From Histomonas meleagridis (Eukaryota > Parabasalia > Tritrichomonadida > Dientamoebidae), in assembly GCA_020186115.1 (NCBI GenBank), contig WSYJ01000186.1, positions 682,001 to 746,000 of the forward strand: a stretch of 64,000 bases of DNA, given 5' to 3'. The notes under the pieces were generated by a model. It saw only the letters and a program-made list of their open reading frames with translations. It was not told the DNA's origin and did not search any database. The translations under genes and the position numbers were made by a program. This document shows, piece after piece, positions 37,981 to 46,527 of this stretch (position 1 is its first letter; each line of letters begins with the position of its first letter).

Positions 37981-40093
37981 TAAAATTTTTATTCGAAGTT
38001 TTAACATAAAATTTCGATGCTGTTAATAAAAGATTTATTATAAGTTGATTTGTTTCTTGTGAATTTTGACTTAATAAAATATAATATTCGATAGCTAATA
38101 ATGTTGGCGTAAATAATAACGAATGTAAATCCATTCCAAATGGTTCTTCAGTGAAAGGTTTAAAAGGCATTAACTCATTTGGATATTTAGAAATATATTT
38201 CGAATAAATCGATAAAATTTGATTTGATTTATAAAGTGGCGCTAATGGATCCCATAATGTTCTAGACTTCAACTTAAATATTACACCATTTGGTGATGGA
38301 GAAGAAGTTGAAACAGTATCCAAATGATTTTTAATAACTTTAATGTTATTTATCCTTTCATCTTTAAATATTTTTTTAAATGACTTATATAGTTTTTGTC
38401 GGAATAATAATTTTGTGATTACCATTTGATTTATTTTTTCATTTATATTTTGATTAATTTCTATTCGATCAAATATTAAAGTAGAAATAAAATGTATAAA
38501 AATAAAATGAATTAAATCACTTTCCTGTAATGTTTCATCAAATATTCCAATAGTATATGCAATAGTATTAATCATTTTTTCTTTATTTTGTGTTAATCCA
38601 AGACAAATTTGCATTAATACAAATAAATTGGAATAAACATTTGTAGAAACCAAATCAAATTTTAAGAAATATGAAAACCCAAAACAACATGTTAACATTT
38701 GATGGCAATAAAAATCTAATGAAATCAATATACGCTGTGTATTTAAAGAAGCAAGTAATAAAAAGTTATCAACATCATTAATAGTATTATTTAGAATTGC
38801 TTTAATATTTTCTTTTGGTTGCAATAATATAGATTTAAATAAGAAAAACGTTGGTTCATATAATGAAATCGAACAACCTTTAAATAATGAAACATTAATT
38901 AAATCATTAACATAAAGTGACTTTAAATAACTTTCGAATTTTATAATTGAATTTTTAATATCTAAATTTTCACATTTCTCAAATCCGTTAAATACATCCA
39001 TAGCTTCTCTGTTATAATAGTTATACAACATAAATCGATTTTCTTGTGTTAGTTCCTGAATATTTGTACATAAAATTGCATCTTTATCTAAAACTAATTC
39101 AGTTAAACAATCTAATAATCGTTGATGTTCATTTTTAAAAGTTTCTTTTGTTAAAATTATTTTGATTGCTTCAAAAAATGGGAAATCATTTTCATTAAAT
39201 ATAGGATCTTCATATAAGTTATTATCATGTGCAAGTGCAAATTCTTTTTGTTGATATAGTTTTGTTGTGTCTAAGAAACATTTACAAAAATCAAAATGAT
39301 AATGCTCAGAACAATATTGAAATATATAATCAGATGTAAAATAAAAACCTAAATTCATTAATGGATCTATTTTTCGATATGAATCATTTCCACTTTTTAT
39401 CATTTCATATGTATAATTTATGAATTTCGAAAGAACATTAAAATATACATAGCCAAATGTAAACTTAAACTCGCTGTCATTAATACAACAGCCAAATAAT
39501 TCAACTAGTGAATTAATAGATTCTGAATCAGCTTCAAAACAGGAATCAATAATATCAAAATATATATTCCCTTTGCTTAATGATGCAACAATCAAACTTC
39601 GATATGCATCTCCAATTTCACAAAAAGCAAAAAGCCAATCAATCAATTCAATGGCACAATCTGGATCAGTTTTAAGAAACCCGGGGAGATGTGATGCGAC
39701 GGAATCAAAAATTTGTGGAAGAATGCTTGATATTGATGTTGGAATATCGGAATCCGAGATTTGGTGATTATGAAGAATGCAATTACCTGACGGCTTCCAT
39801 TGAAATTGGTCGCCACAATCACAATTACCAACTGTGTCTGTTGAAATAGAAATCGAATGACCTTCATGATTGCCATTTAAAAAACACTGAAGGCAAATAC
39901 AAGATTCATCTCCTGCTAAAGTGCAATCTTCACATGCAATAGATAGTTGCGGTTTAGTCCAAGTTGCTTGGCATTTACAAACATGTGTATTATCATGGAG
40001 ATATTTGAGAAGGTCAGAAAAATTTGTAAACTTTGCGTGTTCGCAAAGAATTGATTCCCAAACTTGAATCATGTATTCAGCATTATTTTCCAT
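37976..40093 (-). CDS. UBR-box E3 ubiquitin ligase, N-terminal fragment
   Basis: A 705-codon ATG frame. Near the N-terminus (about 35-110) is a clear UBR box: CKCQATW, IACEDC, DESCICLQCFLNGNHEGHSI, GNCDCGDQFQWKPSGNCILHNH, with all the Cys/His zinc ligands. UBR boxes bind N-degrons (basic and other N-terminal residues). Long helical regions follow. The frame ends at a TGA at 37976, but the protein clearly goes on in the next frame through a linker to a RING. Together the three fragments span 36528-40093, about 1,190 codons, and would form one UBR1-type N-recognin acting in the N-degron pathway. A TAAACGTTCTT element lies upstream of the start. Confidence 0.8.
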   Translation of the reverse strand: MENNAEYMIQVWESILCEHAKFTNFSDLLKYLHDNTHVCKCQATWTKPQLSIACEDCTLAGDESCICLQCFLNGNHEGHSISISTDTVGNCDCGDQFQWKPSGNCILHNHQISDSDIPTSISSILPQIFDSVASHLPGFLKTDPDCAIELIDWLFAFCEIGDAYRSLIVASLSKGNIYFDIIDSCFEADSESINSLVELFGCCINDSEFKFTFGYVYFNVLSKFINYTYEMIKSGNDSYRKIDPLMNLGFYFTSDYIFQYCSEHYHFDFCKCFLDTTKLYQQKEFALAHDNNLYEDPIFNENDFPFFEAIKIILTKETFKNEHQRLLDCLTELVLDKDAILCTNIQELTQENRFMLYNYYNREAMDVFNGFEKCENLDIKNSIIKFESYLKSLYVNDLINVSLFKGCSISLYEPTFFLFKSILLQPKENIKAILNNTINDVDNFLLLASLNTQRILISLDFYCHQMLTCCFGFSYFLKFDLVSTNVYSNLFVLMQICLGLTQNKEKMINTIAYTIGIFDETLQESDLIHFIFIHFISTLIFDRIEINQNINEKINQMVITKLLFRQKLYKSFKKIFKDERINNIKVIKNHLDTVSTSSPSPNGVIFKLKSRTLWDPLAPLYKSNQILSIYSKYISKYPNELMPFKPFTEEPFGMDLHSLLFTPTLLAIEYYILLSQNSQETNQLIINLLLTASKFYVKTSNKNFN

Positions 40094-40212
40094 TTAGCTT
40101 AAAAACCAAATGATAAGAACGTTTATTTTCATAGTGTGTGAAGTGATTTAACGTACCCAAAAGTGCTACATGTTTCATTTGAAAATTTCAATGTAATAAT
40201 CTCCATAAGTAA

Positions 40213-41460
40213 ATGAGAGGAAGCCCTTCATCAGCCAAATTCAAGGAAAACCTTCAAATACTACAACAACTTGAGAAGATTATTTTTGACTTAAACGAAG
40301 GTAACATAATTCAATCAGTTGAATTATCATTAAATTATTTCACAGAAGATTTTTCATATTCATTTTTTCATATTATTTGCAGAATTATTTATTCATACTT
40401 TATTTCAAAAGGTTTTGAAAAAATATGTTTTGATTATTTACAAAATCTTGAAATAAAGTCAAATAAAAATCTAAATATAATTGATATTTTTACTCAATTT
40501 CTATTTACAATTGATAGCCAAGAATCAAATTATCTTCTCGAAAAAATGATTGAAAATCAATTAATTGATACGAAAATTTTTCATGATAAAAGGTCTTTAT
40601 ATTTTATTCATTACTCACAAGTAAAGGAATTTGTCGAACCTCTTAAGGAAAAATATGAAGAACTTTCAAAGAACAATTGGGAACTTCATAAGAAATTAAT
40701 GAAAGAAGGAGTTAATCCAAATAAAATCTCGAAAATAATTCGAAATGATGAAATCGAACAACTTCAAGAAATATCATCACGAAATGATTTTGATTTTAAT
40801 CAGTGCATTAAACCATCACTTTATGAAAGATATTCATTAGTCGATGGGGGAAATGTTACATTAATTGATTATGCAGCATTTTATTCTTCTATTAAATGTT
40901 TTAAATATTTACTTATGAATGGAGCAAATGTAAATAATACAGGTAAATATGCAGCTGCAGGAGGAAGTGAAGAAATCATTCATTTATGTGAACAAAATCA
41001 TTCATCATTTGAAGATGCATGTGAAACAGCAATTAAATTCCATAGAAATGATATCTTTAAATATATTTATGATAAAAAATTAGAACAAATTAAGTTAGGT
41101 ATATTAGGAGAAGTATGTATTTTATATGATAATTATAATATTCTTTCATTTTTAGAAAAAGAAGGTTTAAAAATCAATAAAACTCTTATCATTGATTCGA
41201 TGAAAACAGGGAATATATTTATTTTTCTCTATTTCAAAGAAAAAGCTTCTCGTTCAATTTCTTTATATTTAGGCGAAGTTCCGAGTTTTTGTGGCAATAA
41301 AGAATTTTTTGGATACCTTATTAATCTTAATTATTTTAATAATAAAAAAAATTTATTACATTTAGCATTGAATAATATAGTTGAAGAAGGTCATACAGAA
41401 GTCGCTAAATTACTTCTTGAACAAGATGGAGTTGATATAAATATTGTGGTTATTCATTAA
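40213..41460 (+). CDS. DUF3447-ankyrin protein, head segment 2
   Basis: ATG at 40213, 415 codons. Same plan as head 1: LQQLEKIIFDLNEG, IDSQESNYLLEKM, NNWELHKKLMKEGVNPNKISKIIRNDEIEQL, SLYERYSLVDGGNVTLIDYAAFYSSIKCFKYLLMNGANVNNTGKYAAAGGSEEIIHLCEQNHSSFEDACETAI, then ankyrin repeats ending HTEVAKLLLEQDGVDINIVVIH and a TAA that lies in the first spacer. The DUF3447 core is nearly identical to the other two heads while the N-terminus and middle differ, so the family evolves by point change in some parts and conversion in others. Protein-binding role assumed. Array 2 follows at once. Confidence 0.8.
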   Translation: MRGSPSSAKFKENLQILQQLEKIIFDLNEGNIIQSVELSLNYFTEDFSYSFFHIICRIIYSYFISKGFEKICFDYLQNLEIKSNKNLNIIDIFTQFLFTIDSQESNYLLEKMIENQLIDTKIFHDKRSLYFIHYSQVKEFVEPLKEKYEELSKNNWELHKKLMKEGVNPNKISKIIRNDEIEQLQEISSRNDFDFNQCIKPSLYERYSLVDGGNVTLIDYAAFYSSIKCFKYLLMNGANVNNTGKYAAAGGSEEIIHLCEQNHSSFEDACETAIKFHRNDIFKYIYDKKLEQIKLGILGEVCILYDNYNILSFLEKEGLKINKTLIIDSMKTGNIFIFLYFKEKASRSISLYLGEVPSFCGNKEFFGYLINLNYFNNKKNLLHLALNNIVEEGHTEVAKLLLEQDGVDINIVVIH

Positions 41461-42689
41461 ATTTATATAAAATTTGTTAAAATATTTTGATGTTTTGAGG
41501 CATTTCAAGAAGCATTTATTGTAGCATCTAAAAATGGACGTATAGAAATAGTTGAATACTTTCTTAAACAAGAAGGAATTAATATTAATTATCAATATAT
41601 TTGTAATGATAATTTTTTGTTACAAAATAATATTTGGAAATTGTTTAATATATTTGAAACAGCACTTTCGTTAGCATCTGAAAAAGGTCATACAGAAATA
41701 GTTAAATTACTTCTTGAACAAAAAGGAATTGATATTAATGCTAAAGATATTTATTTGTTTTATTTAAAATTTACTTTAGTAATTTTGGATATCAAAATTA
41801 TATTTGGAAATTGTTTAATATGTTTCGAACAGCACTTATGTTAGGATCTGAAAAAGGTCAAACAGAAGTCGTTAAATTGCTTCTTGAACAAGAAGGAATT
41901 GGTATTAATGTTAAAGATATTTGTTTGTTTTGTTTACAATTTATTTTAATAATTTGATATTTCAAAATAATATTTGGAAATTGTTTAATATGTTTCGAAC
42001 AGCACTTTCGTTAGCATCTGAAAAAGGTCATACAGAAATAGTTAAATTACTTCTTGAACAAAAAGGAATTGAAATTAATGCTAAAGATATTTGTTTGTTT
42101 TATTTAAAATTTACTTTAGTAATTTTGGATATCAAAATTATATTTGGAAATTGTTTAATATGTTTCGAACAGCACTTATGTTAGGATCTGAAAAAGGTCA
42201 AACAGAAGTCGTTAAATTGCTTCTTGAACAAGAAGGAATTGGTATTAATGTTAAAGATATTTGTTTGTTTTGTTTACAATTTATTTTAATAATTTGATAT
42301 TTCAAAATAATATTTGGAAATTGTTTAATATGTTTCGAACAGCACTTTCGTTAGCATCTGAAAAAGGTCATACAGAAATAGTTAAATTACTTCTTGAACA
42401 AAAAGGAATTGATATTAATGCTAAAGATATTTATTTGTTTTATTTAAAATTTACTTTAGTAATTTTGGATATCAAAATTATATTTGGAAATTGTTTAATA
42501 TGTTTCGAACAGCACTTGTGCTAGCATCTGAAAAAGGTCATAAAGAAATCGTTAAATTACTTCTTGAACAAGAAGGAATTGATGTTATTGCTAAAGATAT
42601 TTGTTTGTTTTATTTGGTAAATATATATTTTAGTAATTTGACATTTCAAAATGATATTTGAGTTATTTGGTGGAGAGAATCTGATTTAA
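41461..42689 (+). repeat. Array 2: seven ankyrin units, homogenised 340-bp dimers
   Basis: Units begin near 41507, 41659, 41829, 41999, 42169, 42339 and 42509. From the third on the period is exactly 170 bp. Units 3 and 5 are identical over their 170 bp, and units 2, 4 and 6 differ at only about two bases, so a 340-bp dimer has been copied very recently. Each unit is one open ankyrin repeat (TALMLGSEKGQTEVVKLLLEQEG), with a spacer that changes frame because 170 is not a multiple of three. The last spacer ends before TTT GGT GGA GAG AAT CTG ATT TAA (42666-42689), a short terminal coding end. Confidence 0.8.
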
Positions 42690-43018
42690 ATGACCATACT
42701 ATATTTAAATAACGTTTTCATTAAAAATTTCAGATAAAAAATGTTTTTTTATTTATTGTTTGTAAATAAGTTTTGTTGAATCATCAGATATTAAAAAAAG
42801 TGCCACTTTTTCGATTGTATCCTAGTGTATCGTTGACATAATTTTGCTTGGGTCTATCGTTACCCAGAAAAAACGATATTTCAAGAATCAAACATGGATT
42901 GACAAATATTTCTCTATACGATAGTTTTTAACAGAATTGTTATTTTCGTTTAAATCGATTTCCATTGAATAAATAAAATTGTGAAAAACTTGCATAGTCA
43001 GTATCAAAAAGTATTCAA
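42690..43018. other. Intergenic region upstream of the DHHC-like gene
   Basis: AT-rich gap containing a short inverted repeat, AAAAAGTG-C-CACTTTTT (about 42796), and GGGTCTATCGTTACCC (about 42852). These could mark array 2 transcript ends. No coding frame. Confidence 0.4.
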
Positions 43019-44011
43019 ATGGGAGATGAAATTAATCTCCAGGAATTGGATCCTCGAGAATTTCAAGGTAAAACATACCTTATTGAGGATGAAATGCAAT
43101 TGGTCCCTGAATACAGCAAGTGGAATCGAGTTTGTTCCTGTTGCTGTGGAAAATGTAATCTAGTTTATTTCCCAGCTATAAAACGATATTTTTGTAACCA
43201 ATGGGAATGCAACCCATTGCTTCCTATTATTGTAACAGCTTTAATCACGGTGTCTTGTGCATTTGCATTATGGGGAATTATTGATTTCTTTTCAGGTGGT
43301 GCTATGATTGCCATGCTTGTAATCACATCTTTTATTTATGTAGTTTGGTTATTTGCCTATTATGAGGCAGTTTGTTCATCGCCAGGATATTTACCATTTT
43401 ATTGGTCAGTTGACAAAAGACAAATATACACTTTAGAGCAACAGTGGGATGGAGTTATTACAGATAGGAATCAATTTGACTTTGCAGCTCATAATGATAG
43501 ACCAGAAAGAGGCAGCCTTAGCGTTCAAGCTCGTCGCCTTGTTCTGAAAGCAGACCACATATGTAAATGGATTGCAAACTGGGTTGGCCTCAAAAACTAC
43601 CGTTATTTCTTCACCATGGTCATCTGGACATTATTATATTTCATCATGTTTTTTGCTGATTTCATTTCAGTTATGGTTAAAATGCACAGCTGGCAAACCC
43701 GTGCTAGTGTTATTGGTCTTATTGTTTGCGCAGCGCCAGTTTTGGGTTTCTCAGGATTCACAATTGTTATATTTAGGCGTCATGTTAGATATCTTTGTCG
43801 TAACACAACAACTTTACAACAGTTCAAAGTCAAGAAGATGAAGGACAAACATAACTACTATGATCTTGGATGCTGCAAAAATATAACAGCTGTAATGGGA
43901 CCAACTAAGTACTGTCCAATATGGTTTTTCCCAATACCATATAAAAGGGAGTGGAATGGATTTACATGGGAAAAGAATGCGGAGAAAAAGGATGAAGACG
44001 ATGAGGCATGA
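43019..44011 (+). CDS. Degenerate DHHC-type (palmitoyltransferase-like) membrane protein
   Basis: A 330-residue ATG frame with four transmembrane helices (about 64-83, 91-115, 200-225, 235-255). The DHHC block between helices 2 and 3 reads RPERGSLSVQARRLVLKADHICKWIANWVGLKNYRYFF (split here for length: RPERGSLSVQARRL then VLKADHICKWIANWVG). The family pattern is C..C....RP.RS.HC..C..CV...DHHCPW..NC.G..N...F. The active-site Cys in DH-I-C is kept, but the zinc-binding Cys/His pairs before it are gone. Topology and LKNYRYFF match DHHC proteins. It may still be acylated and may transfer acyl groups, or be an inactive homologue. The N-terminus has its own Cys-rich cluster CSCCCGKC. Confidence 0.75.
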   Translation: MGDEINLQELDPREFQGKTYLIEDEMQLVPEYSKWNRVCSCCCGKCNLVYFPAIKRYFCNQWECNPLLPIIVTALITVSCAFALWGIIDFFSGGAMIAMLVITSFIYVVWLFAYYEAVCSSPGYLPFYWSVDKRQIYTLEQQWDGVITDRNQFDFAAHNDRPERGSLSVQARRLVLKADHICKWIANWVGLKNYRYFFTMVIWTLLYFIMFFADFISVMVKMHSWQTRASVIGLIVCAAPVLGFSGFTIVIFRRHVRYLCRNTTTLQQFKVKKMKDKHNYYDLGCCKNITAVMGPTKYCPIWFFPIPYKREWNGFTWEKNAEKKDEDDEA

Positions 44012-44383
44012 GCGGTTATTAAATTTAATTTGTTTGGCGTATTTGCACTTTTTATAAACCTATCAATACAAACAAATTTGAATCAAAAATGATCATTTCA
44101 CCTTTGAATCGGTTTTCTTTGAATTCTAAGAACACTGCTTCATGAGTTAAAATTCTGATATTTTCATATAAAATTCTAATAATAACATGATAAATAGAAA
44201 TTATAACTATTATTCGAGAAACAGACATTTTATGTTTCTAATAGTTTTCTGAATTCATAAAAACCAAAGTAATTTCAACACTGGAGTATGTGCTAATCTT
44301 ACTTAATACACTAACAGCCTTGGCGTATTCCAAAGTGATGGTGTTGTCGGATTAAAGACTGATTAATAATAGTAACATTTATT
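44012..44383. other. Convergent intergenic region, nothing recognised
   Basis: AT-rich gap between the DHHC-like and EF-hand 3' ends. ACTAACAGCC at about 44310 resembles part of the trichomonad 3' splice/branch consensus but lies outside any gene, so I do not use it. Confidence 0.45.
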
Positions 44384-44878
44384 TTAAGTTGCCTGTTCAT
44401 GACAATTGTCTTCTTCTGATTCATCCTCTTCACTTGATATTCCATGTTGCTGTTTATACCACTTCCAGAAATCCGAAAAATTAACTTTTCCATCTCCGTT
44501 ATAATCACATTGTGTCATAATCTCTTTAACCTCTTCTTCTGTTAACTTATCACCAACGAGTTCTGCAAACGAAGTTATATCTTCCAACCCTAGATTTTGA
44601 TCGTTATCTCCATCAATTGCAGAAAATAAAAGTTTAAAGAACTTTTTTGTATCGCCTGACATTAAGACCTTAAAGAAATTGATCAGGTCATCAAACCTAA
44701 CGCCTTCTTCATGATTTTTTCTTAGGATTCGGAGCATTGGCGGGGCAAAAGATTCGTCAATTTCGAACTCTAATAAAAGCTTGCGCAGCTCGGGTTCATC
44801 CAACACCCCATCTTGATCTACGTCGATCTCACTAAAAACTTTTTTGAGCTCATCTATTTGCTCAGGAGTGAATTCCAT
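44384..44878 (-). CDS. Calmodulin-like EF-hand calcium-binding protein
   Basis: A 164-residue ATG frame. The first EF-hand loop is DVDQDGVLDEPE (about 19-30), the third DGDNDQNLGLED (about 89-100) and the fourth DYNGDGKVNFSD (about 125-136), all with Asp at loop position 1. The second hand (RKNHEEGVRFDDL) lacks the calcium ligands. The layout is calmodulin/centrin-like, with an acidic tail (SSEEDESEEDNCHEQAT) not seen in calmodulin. Probably a calcium sensor, but whether it is centrin, calmodulin or a trichomonad-specific type is not clear. Confidence 0.85.
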   Translation of the reverse strand: MEFTPEQIDELKKVFSEIDVDQDGVLDEPELRKLLLEFEIDESFAPPMLRILRKNHEEGVRFDDLINFFKVLMSGDTKKFFKLLFSAIDGDNDQNLGLEDITSFAELVGDKLTEEEVKEIMTQCDYNGDGKVNFSDFWKWYKQQHGISSEEDESEEDNCHEQAT

Positions 44879-45104
44879 TTGGTGGTTTTATCCAGACGAA
44901 CATTGTCAAATTTGAGTGAAGCCCAGAAAAAACCGTGATTGCGGTGGTGCGATTCAAAACAAATCTTCTAATCGTCAAAAACCACATAATCCCCAGAAAT
45001 TATTCTGTTTCGAATAATGATTTCAGTAATAGTTTTTCTGAAAAGTAACTATCGTCATTTTGAATTGTCAATTTTTTATTTGGGAAAAAACAGTTTATAT
45101 TTTA

Positions 45105-46484
45105 TTAAAACAAATATTCTTGGAGTTGGAAAGGTGCTCTTTGTGATAGCTTCATTGTTCTCGTTCTGCTTGAAGTTCTTTGCTTCACATTTTTCACTTT
45201 TGATTTTAGTAATTCTGCTTCTTCTTTTTTACGCTGTTCTTTTACAATTTCCAATAAATTCTCACCATCCCAAAGAAAAGGTTCGCCAAAAGTATCTTCA
45301 TATTCCATTAACATCGGAATTAACTTTTCATGAATTTTTGGTAGATCGACAGTTATCTTTTTCCGAAGCCTTTCTTCTTCCATTAAAGCAGACGCAGCAT
45401 TTGCTCTTCTTGAAGTTAGTCTATTTGGGTCTGATGCAGTTTCATTAAGTTTCTTCTGTTTGGTTAATATTTCTTCTCTTTCCATAATTAAAGCAATCAT
45501 TGGAGCAGAGCTTTCTTTTATGTTTTCAAGTCTCCTCACTTCGGATTCGAGTGCAATTAGAGTTCTTTTATTGTTTTGTGTTGTGTAAATAAATGGAAAA
45601 TCACTTACTGTTGGAACAGGTATATGTAACTCGCCCCATAAACGAAGAAGTTGCTTTTTAGATGCCTCAATAAACTCAGGAAGCATTTTGTCTTTTTCTT
45701 TTTGAAGATTTTCTAGTTTTTCATTAAGTGATGCAATTCGTGAATCACTAACATTTTTGGTATCAGGTGAAACAGGTGGTGAGCGACGAATAACAGACTC
45801 AATTCGAGTGATTTCATGAAGAAGATCTTTGACTTTTTGCTCATTTGTATGGCAAAGATAATCCAGATTATCTCTTTCTGTCTCAAGAGATCGTATTGTG
45901 GAATCGCCCAATGTGGCAGGAATTGGCGTTTTGTTAATCCCAAGTCGTGTTTGAAAAGAATTGATTTCCTTAATTAAATCTTCAACTTGAGGACGTCTTT
46001 CTGATATGTCCGATTGGAGATCGGCTAGAAGAGATTCCATTCGATCAATTCGTTCATAACTAAAGTCATCTCCTTCAGTAGAAAATTCACCACGATCTTT
46101 AACTTCAAGAATATTAAAACATTTTTCTAATGATTCATAACTTTCTCGAAATTCTTTTTCTTGTTCACTTGTTTCTGATTGAAGTGATTTTAGTTGTTTT
46201 TTTGCATTTTTGAGTCTTGCTCGTAATGTTTGTGATGGATCAATTTGTTCATAAATTTCATCCATATCAAATCTTTTAATGTGCAATTGAATTGCTGATT
46301 CTGTTTCTTCTGTTTCTTTCTTAATTGAATTATATTGATCTGTATAATGTTGAAGAATTTCGCCAAATAAAATACGTACTTGCTCATTGATATTTTGATA
46401 TTCTTGTTCAATTTCTTCATTACTTAATCCAATTTGTTTCCATAGTTCTTCAACTTGTTCCTCAATATTTACATCTATCTTCAT
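45105..46484 (-). CDS. MAP65/ASE1/PRC1 microtubule-bundling protein
   Basis: ATG at 46484 (MKIDVNIEEQVEELWKQIGL) gives 459 residues; the frame upstream begins with TTG. The chain is a long coiled coil with the MAP65 start (EELWKQIGLSNEE) and the conserved spectrin-like region: LLRLWGELHIP, ALESEVRRLENIKESSAP, ANAASALMEEERLRKKI, LPKIHEKLIPMLMEYEDTFGEPFLWDG. A basic tail (KQRTSSRTRTMKLSQRAP) should bind microtubules. Homologues cross-link antiparallel microtubules in the spindle midzone and in other arrays. In trichomonads it could also serve the axostyle or mitotic spindle. The divergent importin-like gene starts only 43 bp away, and an AACGTT element lies in that gap. Confidence 0.85.
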   Translation of the reverse strand: MKIDVNIEEQVEELWKQIGLSNEEIEQEYQNINEQVRILFGEILQHYTDQYNSIKKETEETESAIQLHIKRFDMDEIYEQIDPSQTLRARLKNAKKQLKSLQSETSEQEKEFRESYESLEKCFNILEVKDRGEFSTEGDDFSYERIDRMESLLADLQSDISERRPQVEDLIKEINSFQTRLGINKTPIPATLGDSTIRSLETERDNLDYLCHTNEQKVKDLLHEITRIESVIRRSPPVSPDTKNVSDSRIASLNEKLENLQKEKDKMLPEFIEASKKQLLRLWGELHIPVPTVSDFPFIYTTQNNKRTLIALESEVRRLENIKESSAPMIALIMEREEILTKQKKLNETASDPNRLTSRRANAASALMEEERLRKKITVDLPKIHEKLIPMLMEYEDTFGEPFLWDGENLLEIVKEQRKKEEAELLKSKVKNVKQRTSSRTRTMKLSQRAPFQLQEYLF

Positions 46485-46527
46485 CTGAATTGAACGTTTA
46501 ATATAAACGTACAAATTTCCAAAAATA
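46485..46527. promoter_or_regulatory. Very short divergent promoter (MAP65 and importin-like)
   Basis: Only 43 bp separate the two ATGs. The sequence holds TTAAACGTTCAATTCAG reading toward MAP65 and TAATATAAACGTACAA reading toward the importin-like gene, so two AACGT elements face outward. It must serve both genes or one must use internal sequence. Confidence 0.5.

Noticed and set aside
44300-44320. ACTAACAGCC as a trichomonad 3' splice site
   Set aside because: It lies between genes, with no matching GTAYGT upstream and no interrupted frame.
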